This document shows positions 32,618 to 43,469 of a stretch of DNA of 64,000 nt, piece by piece. The DNA is taken from the NCBI RefSeq assembly GCF_021502575.1, contig NZ_JAKFGN010000002.1, positions 434,001 through 498,000 on the forward strand, given 5' to 3'. The position numbers and the translations under genes were made by a program. Every line of letters starts with the position of its first letter. Position 1 is the stretch's first letter. Under the pieces are notes generated by a model, which saw only the letters and a list, made by a program, of their open reading frames with translations, was not told the DNA's origin and did not search any database. This DNA comes from Bradyrhizobium sp. G127. GTDB taxonomy: Bacteria > Pseudomonadota > Alphaproteobacteria > Rhizobiales > Xanthobacteraceae.

Positions 32618-34113
32618 CTACGGACGTTGCGCCGGAAGCCCTTGCCGAATTAGAGCGGCGACTGCTTGAAAGGCAGGGCGTCCTCGCTGTGCGCCGGTCG
32701 CTTTCGTCATGGGCGCGCTATTGCGGCTATGTGCCGGCTCGCCACCATCAGATTATAATGGACGAGTTGGAGCGCTTCGTCGCTACAGATGAGTTTGACG
32801 TCCTGCTATTCCACGCCCCACCCGGCTGCGCCAAATCAACTTACATCTCGCAGTTATTTCCTCCCTGGTATCTTGCCAACTACCCGCAGAACAACACGCT
32901 GTTTGCGACACATTCCGATGATTTCGCCATGCGCTGGGGCCGCAGGGTGCGCGCGTCGATCAAGGATTGTTCGGATGTGCTGGGAATCAGTCTGTCAGCA
33001 TCTAACGCGGCGTCGGACAATTTCAGCATTGAGCAAGGCGGCGAATATTACGCGGTGGGTGCCGGCAAGGGCATCAGCGGTTTCCGTGCAGACCTTGGCC
33101 TCTGCGATGACTTGTTCGGTAATCGAGAGGACGCGTGGTCAAACACAGTGCGGGAGAAGCGATGGGATTGGTATACGGACGATTTCGGATCGCGTTTGAA
33201 GCCGGGTGCCAAGCGCATTCTGATGAATACGCGCTGGCATGAGATGGACGTTGCAGGACGCATTGTCTCTCAAATCGAGGCCGGCAAAGTGCGCGGCAAG
33301 ATAATCGACATTCCGGCAATTGCTGGTGAAAGCGACCCGATCGGACGCGCGCCCGGTGAATACCTTTGGGACGATGATCCCGCCTACAAATACGGCGACT
33401 TTCTCCGCGCTCGGCAGAACGAAACCTCGCCCATGATGTGGGCGGCGCTGTTTCAGCAGAAGCCCGCGCCGGAAGATGGTGACTACTTCAAAGCAGAATG
33501 GCTCCGCGCTTATGATCAGATTCCAGATCGAAAGGAGCTGCGGATTTACGGGGCATCCGACTACGCGGTGAGTGCCGACAAGGGCGACTACACGGTGCAC
33601 GCCGTGGTCGGCATCGATCCGAAGGGCGATATGTATCTGCTCGACCTGTGGCGCAAACAGGCTGCGTCGGATGAATGGGTGGAGAGTTTCTGTGATCTTG
33701 TTCGACAGTGGCAGCCGATGGCCTGGGCCGAAGAGTCAGGCCAGATCAAATCCGGCGTCGGGCCGTTCCTAGAAAAGCGACTGCGTGAGCGACACGCTTA
33801 CGTGTATCGCCAACAGTTCCCGACGCGTGGGGACAAAGCCGTTCGCGCGCAGTCCATTCGCGGTCGCATGGCCATGAAGGGGCTGTATGTCCCGATGACG
33901 GCCAACTGGTATCCCGATTTTAAAGCGGAGCTTATGAGTTTCCCAGCGGGCCGGCACGATGACGCGGTGGACGCCTTGGGTCTGATCGGCCAGTTGCTCG
34001 ATCAGATGGTGTCTGGCAGCGCGCTGAAACCGGAAAAGAAAACCTATCGTGACAGGTGGGATGAGGTCTTTTCAGAAGACGAAAACGCGAACCTCAGTTG
34101 GAAGGCCGCCTGA
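32614..34113 (+). CDS. terL: Terminase large subunit (ATPase and nuclease)
   Basis: The 499-aa protein is full length. Walker A is FHAPPGCAKSTYISQ (about residue 69), Walker B-like LGLCDDLFGNREDAW, the motor coupling segment ILMNTRWHEMDVAGRI follows, and the C-terminal RNase H-type nuclease has GASDYAVSADKGDYTVHAV and, near the end, GRHDDAVDALGL with the metal-binding aspartates. It translocates DNA into capsids and cuts it. The TTG start overlaps the small-subunit stop. It is the last gene before the right attachment site, with no portal gene following. Confidence 0.93.
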   Translation: MTTDVAPEALAELERRLLERQGVLAVRRSLSSWARYCGYVPARHHQIIMDELERFVATDEFDVLLFHAPPGCAKSTYISQLFPPWYLANYPQNNTLFATHSDDFAMRWGRRVRASIKDCSDVLGISLSASNAASDNFSIEQGGEYYAVGAGKGISGFRADLGLCDDLFGNREDAWSNTVREKRWDWYTDDFGSRLKPGAKRILMNTRWHEMDVAGRIVSQIEAGKVRGKIIDIPAIAGESDPIGRAPGEYLWDDDPAYKYGDFLRARQNETSPMMWAALFQQKPAPEDGDYFKAEWLRAYDQIPDRKELRIYGASDYAVSADKGDYTVHAVVGIDPKGDMYLLDLWRKQAASDEWVESFCDLVRQWQPMAWAEESGQIKSGVGPFLEKRLRERHAYVYRQQFPTRGDKAVRAQSIRGRMAMKGLYVPMTANWYPDFKAELMSFPAGRHDDAVDALGLIGQLLDQMVSGSALKPEKKTYRDRWDEVFSEDENANLSWKAA

Positions 34114-34218
34114 AGCCCGTCACTTTGCTGCGACCTGTTGCCGCAATCCCACACCCTTCCCAGCCGGGTTTTTGGGAAAAATAGAACAAAAAGATCGGGC
34201 TTAAGTCTTTGATTTGGT

Positions 34219-34265
34219 TGGTCGGAGCGAGAGGATTTGAACCTCCGACCCCTAGTCCCCCAGAC
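34219..34265 (-). repeat. Right attachment site within tRNA-Pro
   Basis: These 47 bp are identical to 19094-19140, covering the CCA end through the anticodon loop. The match ends at 34265/34266, so the chromosomal 5' half of the tRNA remains at 34266-34296 and the gene is restored by the element. Confidence 0.92.
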
Positions 34266-34296
34266 TAGTGCGCTAACCGGGCTGCGCTACGCTCCG
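34219..34296 (-). tRNA. tRNA-Pro (anticodon GGG)
   Basis: The reverse complement folds as a cloverleaf: acceptor CGGAGCG/CGCTCCG, D-stem GCGC/GCGC, anticodon stem CTAGT/ACTAG with loop CTGGGGG (anticodon GGG), T-arm GGAGG-TTCAAAT-CCTCT and encoded CCA. Length is 78 with CCA. Its 3' 47 bases are supplied by the element and are the target of integration. Confidence 0.95.
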
Positions 34297-34405
34297 AACC
34301 GTGCCAAGAGGCAGGGATGCTGTAGCCTCGTTCACGCTGCCGCGCAAGAAGGGGCCGCCCCCACTGGGGCCATGGAGCCGGTTTTGACCCGGCAGAACGC
34401 CTTCC

Positions 34406-35059
34406 TTAGTTGTCCTTCAGCACCTGATCGATCAGCGCCCGCGCCCCGATCAGGTCGTCGAGCGCCGCCTGGAGCCTGCCCCGGTCGATCGGCTTTGCGC
34501 CCTTGCGAACGCTGGGCGGGGCATAGGCCTCGGCCCCTGATGGACCATTTGCCGGGACGGGCTGCACCGGCTTCGGCATGACAGCCTTGGCTGCCTCGTT
34601 CAGCGGCGGTCCAAGATCGCGCAGCGACAGCGGCGACGCATAGCTCCCGGAGCGAATCTCCGGCTCGTCCTCCGCAAACTCGTCCTCCTCTTCGATCTCA
34701 GCATCGAGTTCCGCCAGATTCGGCGCGCGCTCATTCTTCTCTGCCTCGAAGGAGGGACCGTCGAACAGCGCCGACGCATGATCCGCCGACCCGTCGGTCA
34801 GGCTCTGCACCGACTTGATGCCGTGTTCCCGCAAAATGCGCTGCACGCCGCGGATCGTGTAGCCCTCGCCGTACAGCAGGCGTCGGATGCCGCGCAGCAG
34901 GTTGACGTCGTCCGGGCGGTAATAGCGGCGTCCGCCGCTCCGTTTCATGGGCTTGATCTGGGTGAAGCGTGTTTCCCAGAACCTCAGGACGTGCTGCGGC
35001 ACATCAAGGTCATCAGCGACTTCACTGATCGTCCGAAATGCGTCAGGCGCCTTGTCCAA
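34406..35059 (-). CDS. MerR-family transcriptional regulator
   Basis: The 217-aa protein has a MerR-type HTH at residues 8-75 ([38 protein letters not shown]) and [19 protein letters not shown], followed by a long acidic, low-complexity linker and a short C-terminal helix. The start is a TTG at 35059 with GGGGAG 7 nt upstream; no ATG is available in this frame. Its place after ihfA is a conserved order in Rhizobiales, and it probably belongs to the plsX-fabH-ihfA operon. The effector is unknown. Confidence 0.88.
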   Translation of the reverse strand: MDKAPDAFRTISEVADDLDVPQHVLRFWETRFTQIKPMKRSGGRRYYRPDDVNLLRGIRRLLYGEGYTIRGVQRILREHGIKSVQSLTDGSADHASALFDGPSFEAEKNERAPNLAELDAEIEEEDEFAEDEPEIRSGSYASPLSLRDLGPPLNEAAKAVMPKPVQPVPANGPSGAEAYAPPSVRKGAKPIDRGRLQAALDDLIGARALIDQVLKDN

Positions 35060-35096
35060 ATGCAGGCTCCCCGTTGAAAGCCGCCGCTCTCAGTGG

Positions 35097-35426
35097 TCAG
35101 TCGTCCGCGCCCGCCGCGGCGGCACTGCCATTGCCGTTGATACGCTGCTTGAGAATCGCTGACGGCTTGAACACCATAACGCGGCGCGGAGAAATCGGCA
35201 CCTCCGTTCCGGTCTTGGGATTGCGGCCGATGCGCTGGCCCTTCTTGCGCACCATGAACGAGCCGAACGAGGACAGCTTCACTGTCTCGCCCTTCTCAAG
35301 GCAATCAGTGATCTCTTTCAACACAAGCTCGACAAATGCCGACGACTCCGTACGCGACAGCCCTACCTTTTGGTAGACTGCTTCGCACAGATCGACACGT
35401 GTGACTGTCTTTCCGGTTCCGGTCAT
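35097..35426 (-). CDS. ihfA: Integration host factor subunit alpha
   Basis: The 109-aa HU/IHF protein has [20 protein letters not shown] and the arm and DNA-minor-groove part [35 protein letters not shown] with the conserved proline (the segment is cited in part: [14 protein letters not shown]). It bends DNA in replication, recombination and transcription as a heterodimer with IhfB. A Gly/Ala-rich tail ([13 protein letters not shown]) is an extension common in this order. Confidence 0.95.
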   Translation of the reverse strand: MTGTGKTVTRVDLCEAVYQKVGLSRTESSAFVELVLKEITDCLEKGETVKLSSFGSFMVRKKGQRIGRNPKTGTEVPISPRRVMVFKPSAILKQRINGNGSAAAAGADD

Positions 35427-35554
35427 CGCCTGCCCCGCTCACGGCGAAAAATTTATGTTCTGAAATTATGAGCTTAGCGAGCGAGGGTCAACCTTGCTCA
35501 TCAATGCACAAGCATGGAATTGGATTCAATTATCGCCAGACTTTAGCAAAAGAC

Positions 35555-36532
35555 TCACCAGCGCAACAGCGCCGATCCCCACGTAAATCCGCCGCCCATC
35601 GCCTCCAGCATCAAAAGATCATTCTTCTTGATGCGCCCGTCACCCGCGGCCTCCGCAAGCGCGAGAGGAATCGACGCCGCTGAGGTGTTTCCGTGGCGAT
35701 CGACCGTCAGCACCACTTTCTGCGGCGCAATATGCAGCTTCTTCGCCGACGCATCGATGATGCGCTTGTTGGCCTGATGAGGAACCAGCCAGTCCAGATC
35801 GTCCGCGCTGGTGCCGGTCGCAGCGAAGGCGTCGACGATGACGTCGGTGATCATGCCGACGGCGTGCTTGAACACCTCCCGGCCCTCCATCCGCAGATGG
35901 CCCACGGTCTGGGTGCTCGACGGCCCACCGTCGACGAACAGCTTATCCTTGTGGCGGCCATCGGAACGCAGATGCGTGGTCAGAATGCCGCGATCGTTGG
36001 AGGTTCCGGCTTGCGGTTGCGCTTCAAGGATCACGGCACCAGCCCCGTCACCGAACAGGACGCAGGTTCCACGGTCGTTCCAGTCCAGAATCCGCGAGAA
36101 GGTTTCTGCGCCGATCACCAGCGCGCGCTTGAACGCTCCGCTCTTGAGAAAATTATCGGCGGTCGCCAGCGCGAAGATGAATCCCGAACACACGGCCTGC
36201 AAATCGAATGCAGCGCCGTGGTTGATGCCGAGGCCGTTCTGAATAGCGACAGCCGTGGCAGGAAAAGTATTGTCCGGCGTCGAGGTTGCCAGCACGATCA
36301 GGTCGATCGACTGCGTGTCGATGCCGGCATTGGCGATCGCCGCCTGCGCGGCCTTGAGGCCGAGGTGCGACGTGAACTCGCCTTCCGCAGCGATGTGCCG
36401 CTGCTTGATGCCGGTACGCTGGACAATCCATTCGTCGGATGTGTCCACCATCTTTGCCAATTCGGCATTGGTCAGGATGCGCTCCGGCATATAAGAACCG
36501 TAGCCAAGCACGACCGAACGCATCACAGTCAC
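35555..36532 (-). CDS. fabH: 3-oxoacyl-ACP synthase III
   Basis: The 325-aa condensing enzyme has the catalytic Cys in [15 protein letters not shown], His in [12 protein letters not shown] and Asn in [13 protein letters not shown]. It starts fatty-acid synthesis from acetyl-CoA and malonyl-ACP. The start is GTG at 36532, since AGGAGG lies 7 nt upstream; an ATG at 36523 is less well spaced. The GTG overlaps the plsX stop, so both are translationally coupled. Confidence 0.96.
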   Translation of the reverse strand: MTVMRSVVLGYGSYMPERILTNAELAKMVDTSDEWIVQRTGIKQRHIAAEGEFTSHLGLKAAQAAIANAGIDTQSIDLIVLATSTPDNTFPATAVAIQNGLGINHGAAFDLQAVCSGFIFALATADNFLKSGAFKRALVIGAETFSRILDWNDRGTCVLFGDGAGAVILEAQPQAGTSNDRGILTTHLRSDGRHKDKLFVDGGPSSTQTVGHLRMEGREVFKHAVGMITDVIVDAFAATGTSADDLDWLVPHQANKRIIDASAKKLHIAPQKVVLTVDRHGNTSAASIPLALAEAAGDGRIKKNDLLMLEAMGGGFTWGSALLRW

Positions 36533-37590
36533 GAGACAGCCTCCTGCGCGTTGGGCACGATCGAAAGAGCGTGGCCATCGCGGTTGAGTGTTTGATTGAT
36601 CTTGGGCAGGAGATCGTAGCGAACCATGTCATAACCAACATCGACTGCCGACGCAAAGCCCTCGGCATCGGTGCCGCCGTGGCTCTTGATGACCACTCCG
36701 TTCAGCCCGAGAAAGACGCCGCCATTGACCTTGCGGGGATCCATCTTGTCGCGCAGCGCGTTGAAAGCGCCACGCGCGAAGATGTAACCGAGTTTCGAGC
36801 GCCAGGTCCGGCTCATGGCGCTGCGCAGATATTCCGCGATCTGCCGCGCGGTGCCTTCGGCAGTCTTCAAGGCGATGTTGCCGCTGAATCCTTCGGTCAC
36901 GATAACGTCGGCAGCGCCCTTGCCGATGCCGTCGCCCTCGACAAATCCAATGAATTCGAGTTGCGGCAGGTTCATCGCCCGGAGCAGTTCCGCCGCGCCC
37001 CGCACCTCCTCGACGCCCTTCACTTCTTCCACGCCGATGTTGAGCAGGCCCACCGTCGGCCGCTCAAGATCGAACAACACCCGCGCCATGGCGCTGCCCA
37101 TGATCGCCAGGAAGGCGAGATGGCGCGCGTCACCCCCGATTGAGGCGCCGACATCGAGCACGACGGATTCGCCGCGCACCGTCGGCCAAACGGCTGCAAT
37201 CGCCGGACGGTCAATGCCGGGCATCATCCGCAGGTTCAGCCGCGCCATCGCCATCAGCGCGCCGGTGTTGCCGGCGGAAACCGCGACATCGGCCTCGCCC
37301 TTCTTCACGGCATCGATCGCCAACCACATGGAAGAAGACTTGCGGCCCCGGCGCAGCGCCTGGCTCGGCTTCTCGTCCATGCTGATGGCAATATCGGCAT
37401 GGAAGACCCGTGACACGGCCTTGAGCGCCGGATGGGCTTCCAGTTGCGTGTTGATCAAGGCGCTGTCGCCGAACAGCAGAAATTCGATATCGGTGTGCCG
37501 CGTCAACGCGAGAGCCGCGCCCGGAACGACGACCGATGCACCGAAATCGCCGCCCATGGCATCAAGCGCGATTCGAACCTTTTGCGGCAT
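36529..37590 (-). CDS. plsX: Phosphate acyltransferase PlsX
   Basis: The 353-aa protein begins [20 protein letters not shown], the PlsX signature, and has [18 protein letters not shown] and [20 protein letters not shown], both conserved. It makes acyl-phosphate from acyl-ACP for phospholipid synthesis. It sits between yceD and fabH as is common in alphaproteobacteria. Confidence 0.96.
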   Translation of the reverse strand: MPQKVRIALDAMGGDFGASVVVPGAALALTRHTDIEFLLFGDSALINTQLEAHPALKAVSRVFHADIAISMDEKPSQALRRGRKSSSMWLAIDAVKKGEADVAVSAGNTGALMAMARLNLRMMPGIDRPAIAAVWPTVRGESVVLDVGASIGGDARHLAFLAIMGSAMARVLFDLERPTVGLLNIGVEEVKGVEEVRGAAELLRAMNLPQLEFIGFVEGDGIGKGAADVIVTEGFSGNIALKTAEGTARQIAEYLRSAMSRTWRSKLGYIFARGAFNALRDKMDPRKVNGGVFLGLNGVVIKSHGGTDAEGFASAVDVGYDMVRYDLLPKINQTLNRDGHALSIVPNAQEAVS

Positions 37591-37790
37591 AAGGCGTCCC
37601 GGAAACCTGATCGTTGCGGCCTTGAGGTGATTGGCCGCGGTCTGAAAGCCGTCGTTCTGACAGCATTAGGCGGAGGTATTCGCTACAACCAGCGCAACCC
37701 CAGCCGGGCAGCGACAATAGCGTTTTTGTGGTGCGATACAACGGCTTGACCACGACCGCCGGTTCGGACAAGCGCCTACCCGCCTGTCCA

Positions 37791-38390
37791 TCATTTTCCC
37801 TTGGGTTTCTTGCCTTTGGACCCTTCAGGCTTGCCCGGAGCAGCCTTGAGCGCCTTTAGGGCAGCAAACGGATGCTCATCCGGGTCCTGCGGCGTGGCGG
37901 GCGGGATAAAAGCCACGCCCGGTTTGCGTGGATAGGGATCAATTCCCAGAATCAGGAACTCCGTCGCCAGATGGCCAAGGTCGATAGCGCCATTAACGAT
38001 CGGCTCCGGCAGATCGGGGATCTCAGCATCCTCCCCATCTTCCTTCTGAACGGATCTCGGACTGACCGGAATCTGCGCGGGTGGCGCGAACACCGCCGTG
38101 ATGCTCTCGTCGAGGTCATTCTCCACCGGCTCGAGCGAAACCACGCACGCCTGTTCCACCCGTGCCTGAACGCTGCCGGTGACGTTCACCCGGCCATCCG
38201 CTTCTGGCACGACGTCGAAGGTCGCCGTCGCCCGCAGCACCGCATTCACGCCGGCCGCGTCCGCCAGCAGCTGCCGCTGCGCGGCGCTGGCTTCCAGAAC
38301 CTGATGCAACCCTGCCTCGGGCAGTTGAGCCACCACGACGGGAAAGCTCCACGGAAAATCCCCGTCCGGCATCTGGCCAGATTTGCTCAT
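37791..38390 (-). CDS. YceD/DUF177 family protein
   Basis: The 199-aa protein has the DUF177 core: an N-terminal PWSFPVVVAQLPEAGL segment, the central GSVQARVEQACVVSLEPVEN (Cys motif) and an acidic part with DLPEPIVNGAIDLGHLATEFL, then a Pro/Lys-rich tail. DUF177 proteins are linked with 23S rRNA or ribosomal L32 metabolism in other bacteria and plants. The ATG at 38390 overlaps the stop of the upstream chaperone gene (ATGA); the longer frame from 38432 is rejected. Confidence 0.88.
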   Translation of the reverse strand: MSKSGQMPDGDFPWSFPVVVAQLPEAGLHQVLEASAAQRQLLADAAGVNAVLRATATFDVVPEADGRVNVTGSVQARVEQACVVSLEPVENDLDESITAVFAPPAQIPVSPRSVQKEDGEDAEIPDLPEPIVNGAIDLGHLATEFLILGIDPYPRKPGVAFIPPATPQDPDEHPFAALKALKAAPGKPEGSKGKKPKGK

Positions 38391-38938
38391 GCTGAGGCCC
38401 CTGCGGCGACCATGGGTTTCGGAAAGGACCACGATCCGCCGGTGATAACCGCGTCGTCCAATGCCTTCAATGCATCGCTGGTTTGGCGGACGTAGGCCGC
38501 AAGCAACTTGGCACTCTCGGGAAATTCGCCGTTGAAGACGTTGCGCGACAGCGCCTGCGCCAATGCCTCGTCGCCCGCCTCAAAAGCCAGATCGTAGGCC
38601 GAGGTTCGCCCATAGAACGCCTCGCCGAACGCCTGCATCCGTTTCGGGACCGTCAGGTCGCCCACCCCCATTTCCCGGAGATTGTCGTCCATGTCCGCGC
38701 AAAAGCGGTCGAAAAGCGCCTGCGACAGGCCACTGCCTCCCGGCGCCGGCTGCAACCGGCGCAACACAAGCCACAGATGCAGGATCAGCAGGTCGAAACG
38801 GCCATTAACCGTGTCGCGGACGTGGAGATCCGCGTAGAACGCCGGTTCTCGCGCTTGCGCCACGATCATGCCATAGATGGCTTCAATGGTGCCGCGCGGG
38901 ACGGCGGGGTTCCTGAAACGATTGAACGGCCAAAGCAT
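38387..38938 (-). CDS. CBP3/UQCC1-like ubiquinol-cytochrome c chaperone family protein
   Basis: The 183-aa protein begins MLWPFNRFRN and has YGMIVAQAREPAFYADLHV, DTVNGRFDLLILHLWLVLRR and DNLREMGVGDLTVPKRMQAF, the pattern of the ubiquinol-cytochrome c chaperone family (Pfam PF03981). In mitochondria these chaperones help assemble cytochrome b of complex III. The ATG at 38938 is preferred to one 49 codons upstream, which would add an unrelated extension. It is divergent from the BamE gene. Confidence 0.85.
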   Translation of the reverse strand: MLWPFNRFRNPAVPRGTIEAIYGMIVAQAREPAFYADLHVRDTVNGRFDLLILHLWLVLRRLQPAPGGSGLSQALFDRFCADMDDNLREMGVGDLTVPKRMQAFGEAFYGRTSAYDLAFEAGDEALAQALSRNVFNGEFPESAKLLAAYVRQTSDALKALDDAVITGGSWSFPKPMVAAGASA

Positions 38939-39071
38939 TTTTCGGTTCCACGTCGAATCCGGAGACGATATCTGATCGTCCCCGGAGCCCCCCGGTGTAT
39001 TGAAACTGCCCGGTACGTCAACGCCCCGGCTGACGCAAGAGCCAAGAAGCAAGAGGAAGGCTACGCAAGAC

Positions 39072-39548
39072 ATGACTGTTTCCATACAGCCCGGTCTTCA
39101 TATTGCCGGACCACGACGGTTCGCCGCCCGCTTGCGTGCGGGTGCCGTCGTGGCACTCGTCTGCACCATTCTGGGAGCTTGCGCCGGCGAGCAGTTTCAG
39201 AAGGGTTACATCCTGCCGCCCGGCGCGCTTGAGCAAATTCCGATCGGCGCCAGTCAGGATCAGGTTCTGATCGTGATGGGCACACCGTCGACGGTTGCCA
39301 CCCTCAGCGGCGAGGTATTTTACTACATCTCGCAACGCTCCGAGCGCAAAGTCGCGTTCATGCAGCAGCAAGTCGTCGACCAGCGCGTGATCGCGATCTA
39401 TTTCGACAAGAACCGCACCGTGCAGCGCGTCGCCAACTACGGACTGCAAGACGGCAAGATCTTCGATTTCATCAGCCGCACTACACCGACCAGTGGTCAG
39501 GAGATGAGCTACCTCACTCCGATCTTCAAGATTCTCAGCCCGCGCTGA
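39072..39548 (+). CDS. bamE: Outer-membrane assembly lipoprotein BamE/OmlA
   Basis: The 158-aa lipoprotein has a positively charged signal, hydrophobic core and lipobox (ILGAC). The mature part opens EQFQKGYILPPGALEQIPIG and contains ASQDQVLIVMGTPSTVATL and VFYYISQRSERKVAF, the SmpA/OmlA beta fold. It belongs to the BAM complex at the inner face of the outer membrane. ATG 39072 gives the correct signal; upstream codons in frame are rejected. Confidence 0.92.
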   Translation: MTVSIQPGLHIAGPRRFAARLRAGAVVALVCTILGACAGEQFQKGYILPPGALEQIPIGASQDQVLIVMGTPSTVATLSGEVFYYISQRSERKVAFMQQQVVDQRVIAIYFDKNRTVQRVANYGLQDGKIFDFISRTTPTSGQEMSYLTPIFKILSPR

Positions 39549-39695
39549 TTTCCATTGTCTTCGCCGGCCATGCCCGCAGTTTTAGCTGCGGGCATTTCGC
39601 TGCGCGAAATCCTCGTCGCTTGACGGGGCGGTCGCGCTCGCTACGCTTCGTCCCAACAATAATCTCGCAAACGAGATGTCGCTGGGAGGATACCG

Positions 39696-40697
39696 ATGAC
39701 ACGTTCACTGTCGCGCCGCACCGTGCTGTCAGGTGCTGCTGCTCTTTCTACAAGTTCGCTCTGGCCACGTTCGGTGAAAGCCGCCGACTGGCGTCCGACC
39801 GATACCGTCCGCATCATCGTGCCCGCCGCGCCGGGCGGCAGCACCGATGTGATCGGGCGCTATCTCGCGCAGCATCTGCAACAGGCGTGGGGCATCTCGG
39901 CTGTCGTCGAGAACAAGTCCGGTGGCGGCGGCACCATCGGCACAGCCTATTTCACGCAACAGAAGCCTGACGGAAACACTATCCTGGTCGGCAATCCCGG
40001 CCCCAACGCGGTCGCCTTCAGCATCTTCCGCTCCCTGCCCTACAAACCGGAACAGCTTCAGCCGGTCAGCAACGCGATCCGGATTCCCAACATCGTCTCG
40101 GCGCATCCTTCGAGCGGAATCAAATCGATCAAGGAATTGATCGCCTATCTCAAGGCCAATCCGGACAAGCTGAACTACGGCACCTCAGGCGTGGGACAGA
40201 GCCCGCATCTCACCGCGGTCTGGTTCCTGCAACTGACGGGACTGAGGATGACCCACATCCCGTTCCGCGGAGCTGGCCCCGCCCTCACCGGTGCGCTCGG
40301 CGGTGATGTCGCGATCCTGTTCGACAATCTCTATCCGTCGCTGCCGCAGACGGAGACCGGAACGCTGGTGGCGCTGGCCGTGACCACGCCGGAGCGCAGC
40401 TTCAAGGCGCCGAACATCCCGACCATGCGCGAGAGCGCCCCGGAGCTTGCCAATTTCGACGTGTCATCGTGGTTCGGCATGTTCATCCAGAGCGGCACGC
40501 CGCGGCCGATCGTCGATGCCTACAACGCCGAGATCAAGAAAATGCTGGAGCGCGAAGACATCAAGAAGAACATCGCGGCGATGGGCGCCGTGCCGGACTA
40601 CGGCACGCCCGAACAGTTCACGACCTTCATCAATAACGAGATCAAGAAGTTCGCGGGCATCATCAACAAGGAAGGCCTCAAGATGGACGTCAACTGA
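39696..40697 (+). CDS. Bug/TctC-family periplasmic solute-binding protein
   Basis: The 333-aa protein has a twin-arginine-type signal (RSLSRRTVLSGAAALST) and the family segments VRIIVPAAPGGSTDVIGR (N-terminal loop), FRGAGPALTGALGGDVAI and MRESAPELANFDVSSWFG. Bug proteins bind dicarboxylates and other organic acids for tripartite TctAB-type uptake or for sensing. No TctA/TctB genes are nearby, as is common for orphan Bug genes in this group. Confidence 0.92.
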   Translation: MTRSLSRRTVLSGAAALSTSSLWPRSVKAADWRPTDTVRIIVPAAPGGSTDVIGRYLAQHLQQAWGISAVVENKSGGGGTIGTAYFTQQKPDGNTILVGNPGPNAVAFSIFRSLPYKPEQLQPVSNAIRIPNIVSAHPSSGIKSIKELIAYLKANPDKLNYGTSGVGQSPHLTAVWFLQLTGLRMTHIPFRGAGPALTGALGGDVAILFDNLYPSLPQTETGTLVALAVTTPERSFKAPNIPTMRESAPELANFDVSSWFGMFIQSGTPRPIVDAYNAEIKKMLEREDIKKNIAAMGAVPDYGTPEQFTTFINNEIKKFAGIINKEGLKMDVN

Positions 40698-40730
40698 CGA
40701 CGTCAAAGGCCCCTCGGTTCTCAAAATAAA

Positions 40731-40757
40731 AACGGCCGCCCCGATGGAGCGGCCGTT
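40731..40757 (-). terminator. Intrinsic terminator between convergent genes
   Basis: AACGGCCGC (40731-40739) and GCGGCCGTT (40749-40757) form a 9-bp stem with a 9-nt loop. The minus strand continues as TTTTATTTT, so it is a good terminator for the RMF-like gene; it may also serve the Bug gene on the plus strand. Confidence 0.75.
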
Positions 40758-40778
40758 CGTCTTCGAAATAGATCAGCG

Positions 40779-40931
40779 TTACACCGACATCAGTCCCTGC
40801 TCGACAAACTTGTAACCCGCCTCCCAGCGCTGATGCTGCTCGGTGTTTTCCGGATAGGGATTGTCGTGCGGCTCGTTGTTGAATCGCGCAAGCTTCCCCT
40901 GCTCAAACGGATCTCCGTCGTCGGCTGCCAT
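40779..40931 (-). CDS. RMF-like small ribosome-associated protein
   Basis: A 50-aa frame has GGGAGG 7 nt before its ATG and a terminator after its stop. It contains FEQGKLARFNNEP, NPYPENTEQHQRWEAGY and KFVEQGL, matching the ribosome modulation factor pattern (G-x-x-A-R, NPYP, W-x-x-G-(Y/W)). RMF dimerises 70S ribosomes in stationary phase; here the role is inferred. It was too short to appear among the supplied long frames and is supported by composition, ribosome site and terminator. Confidence 0.7.
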   Translation of the reverse strand: MAADDGDPFEQGKLARFNNEPHDNPYPENTEQHQRWEAGYKFVEQGLMSV

Positions 40932-41070
40932 GTTTCGCCTCCCTTGGTGAGTTGGATCAACGCACGCCGCGGCGCTCGGGTTTCCTGCTGCTGAAAAGTT
41001 TTCAGCGGGGATAACGATTCAACATGTCATCAAATCGCAACAATCAGGTGTGGCGTCCGCGCAATGAAAA

Positions 41071-41096
41071 AACCCCGCAACTTGCGTTGCGGGGTT
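41071..41096 (-). terminator. Intrinsic terminator of hppA
   Basis: AACCCCGCAAC (41071-41081) pairs with GTTGCGGGGTT (41086-41096) in an 11-bp stem with a TTGC loop, and the minus strand runs on as TTTTTT. It lies 22 bp after the hppA stop. Confidence 0.9.
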
Positions 41097-41118
41097 TGTT
41101 TTCGATTCGGCCTGATGA

Positions 41119-43239
<2,121 letters not shown>

Positions 43240-43469
43240 TGAATTTGCCTCAGATCCCTGCTGTTTCCCCAGAAACGCTCCGCTGGCCGTACAGGATGGC
43301 CGGGGGCGCAAAAAAGGAGGCATGCTCGTCGGAAGCCGAAAAGCTGCCTCAATTCGGCGCGGACAATGCCAAAATCATACCCTTGACGCAACGCCGCCAG
43401 ACGCTTGCGAGGCGCTTTTTCGGGCGATTCCACGAATCGCGCCGGATGCCGCGTTTGCGGGGGAAACTG

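Larger units (their letters stand above)
19094..34265. mobile_element. Phage-derived integrated element in tRNA-Pro(GGG), about 15.2 kb
   Basis: The ends are two identical 47-bp direct repeats (19094-19140 and 34219-34265) that match the 3' half of the tRNA-Pro gene, the usual product of tyrosine-recombinase integration. Inside are an integrase remnant, an excisionase-like protein, a RepA-like ATPase, a tail fibre, virion-like proteins and the two terminase subunits. The complete tRNA is at the right end; the displaced 3' half is at the left, next to the integrase gene. Portal, major capsid, lysis and repressor genes were not found. Confidence 0.9.
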
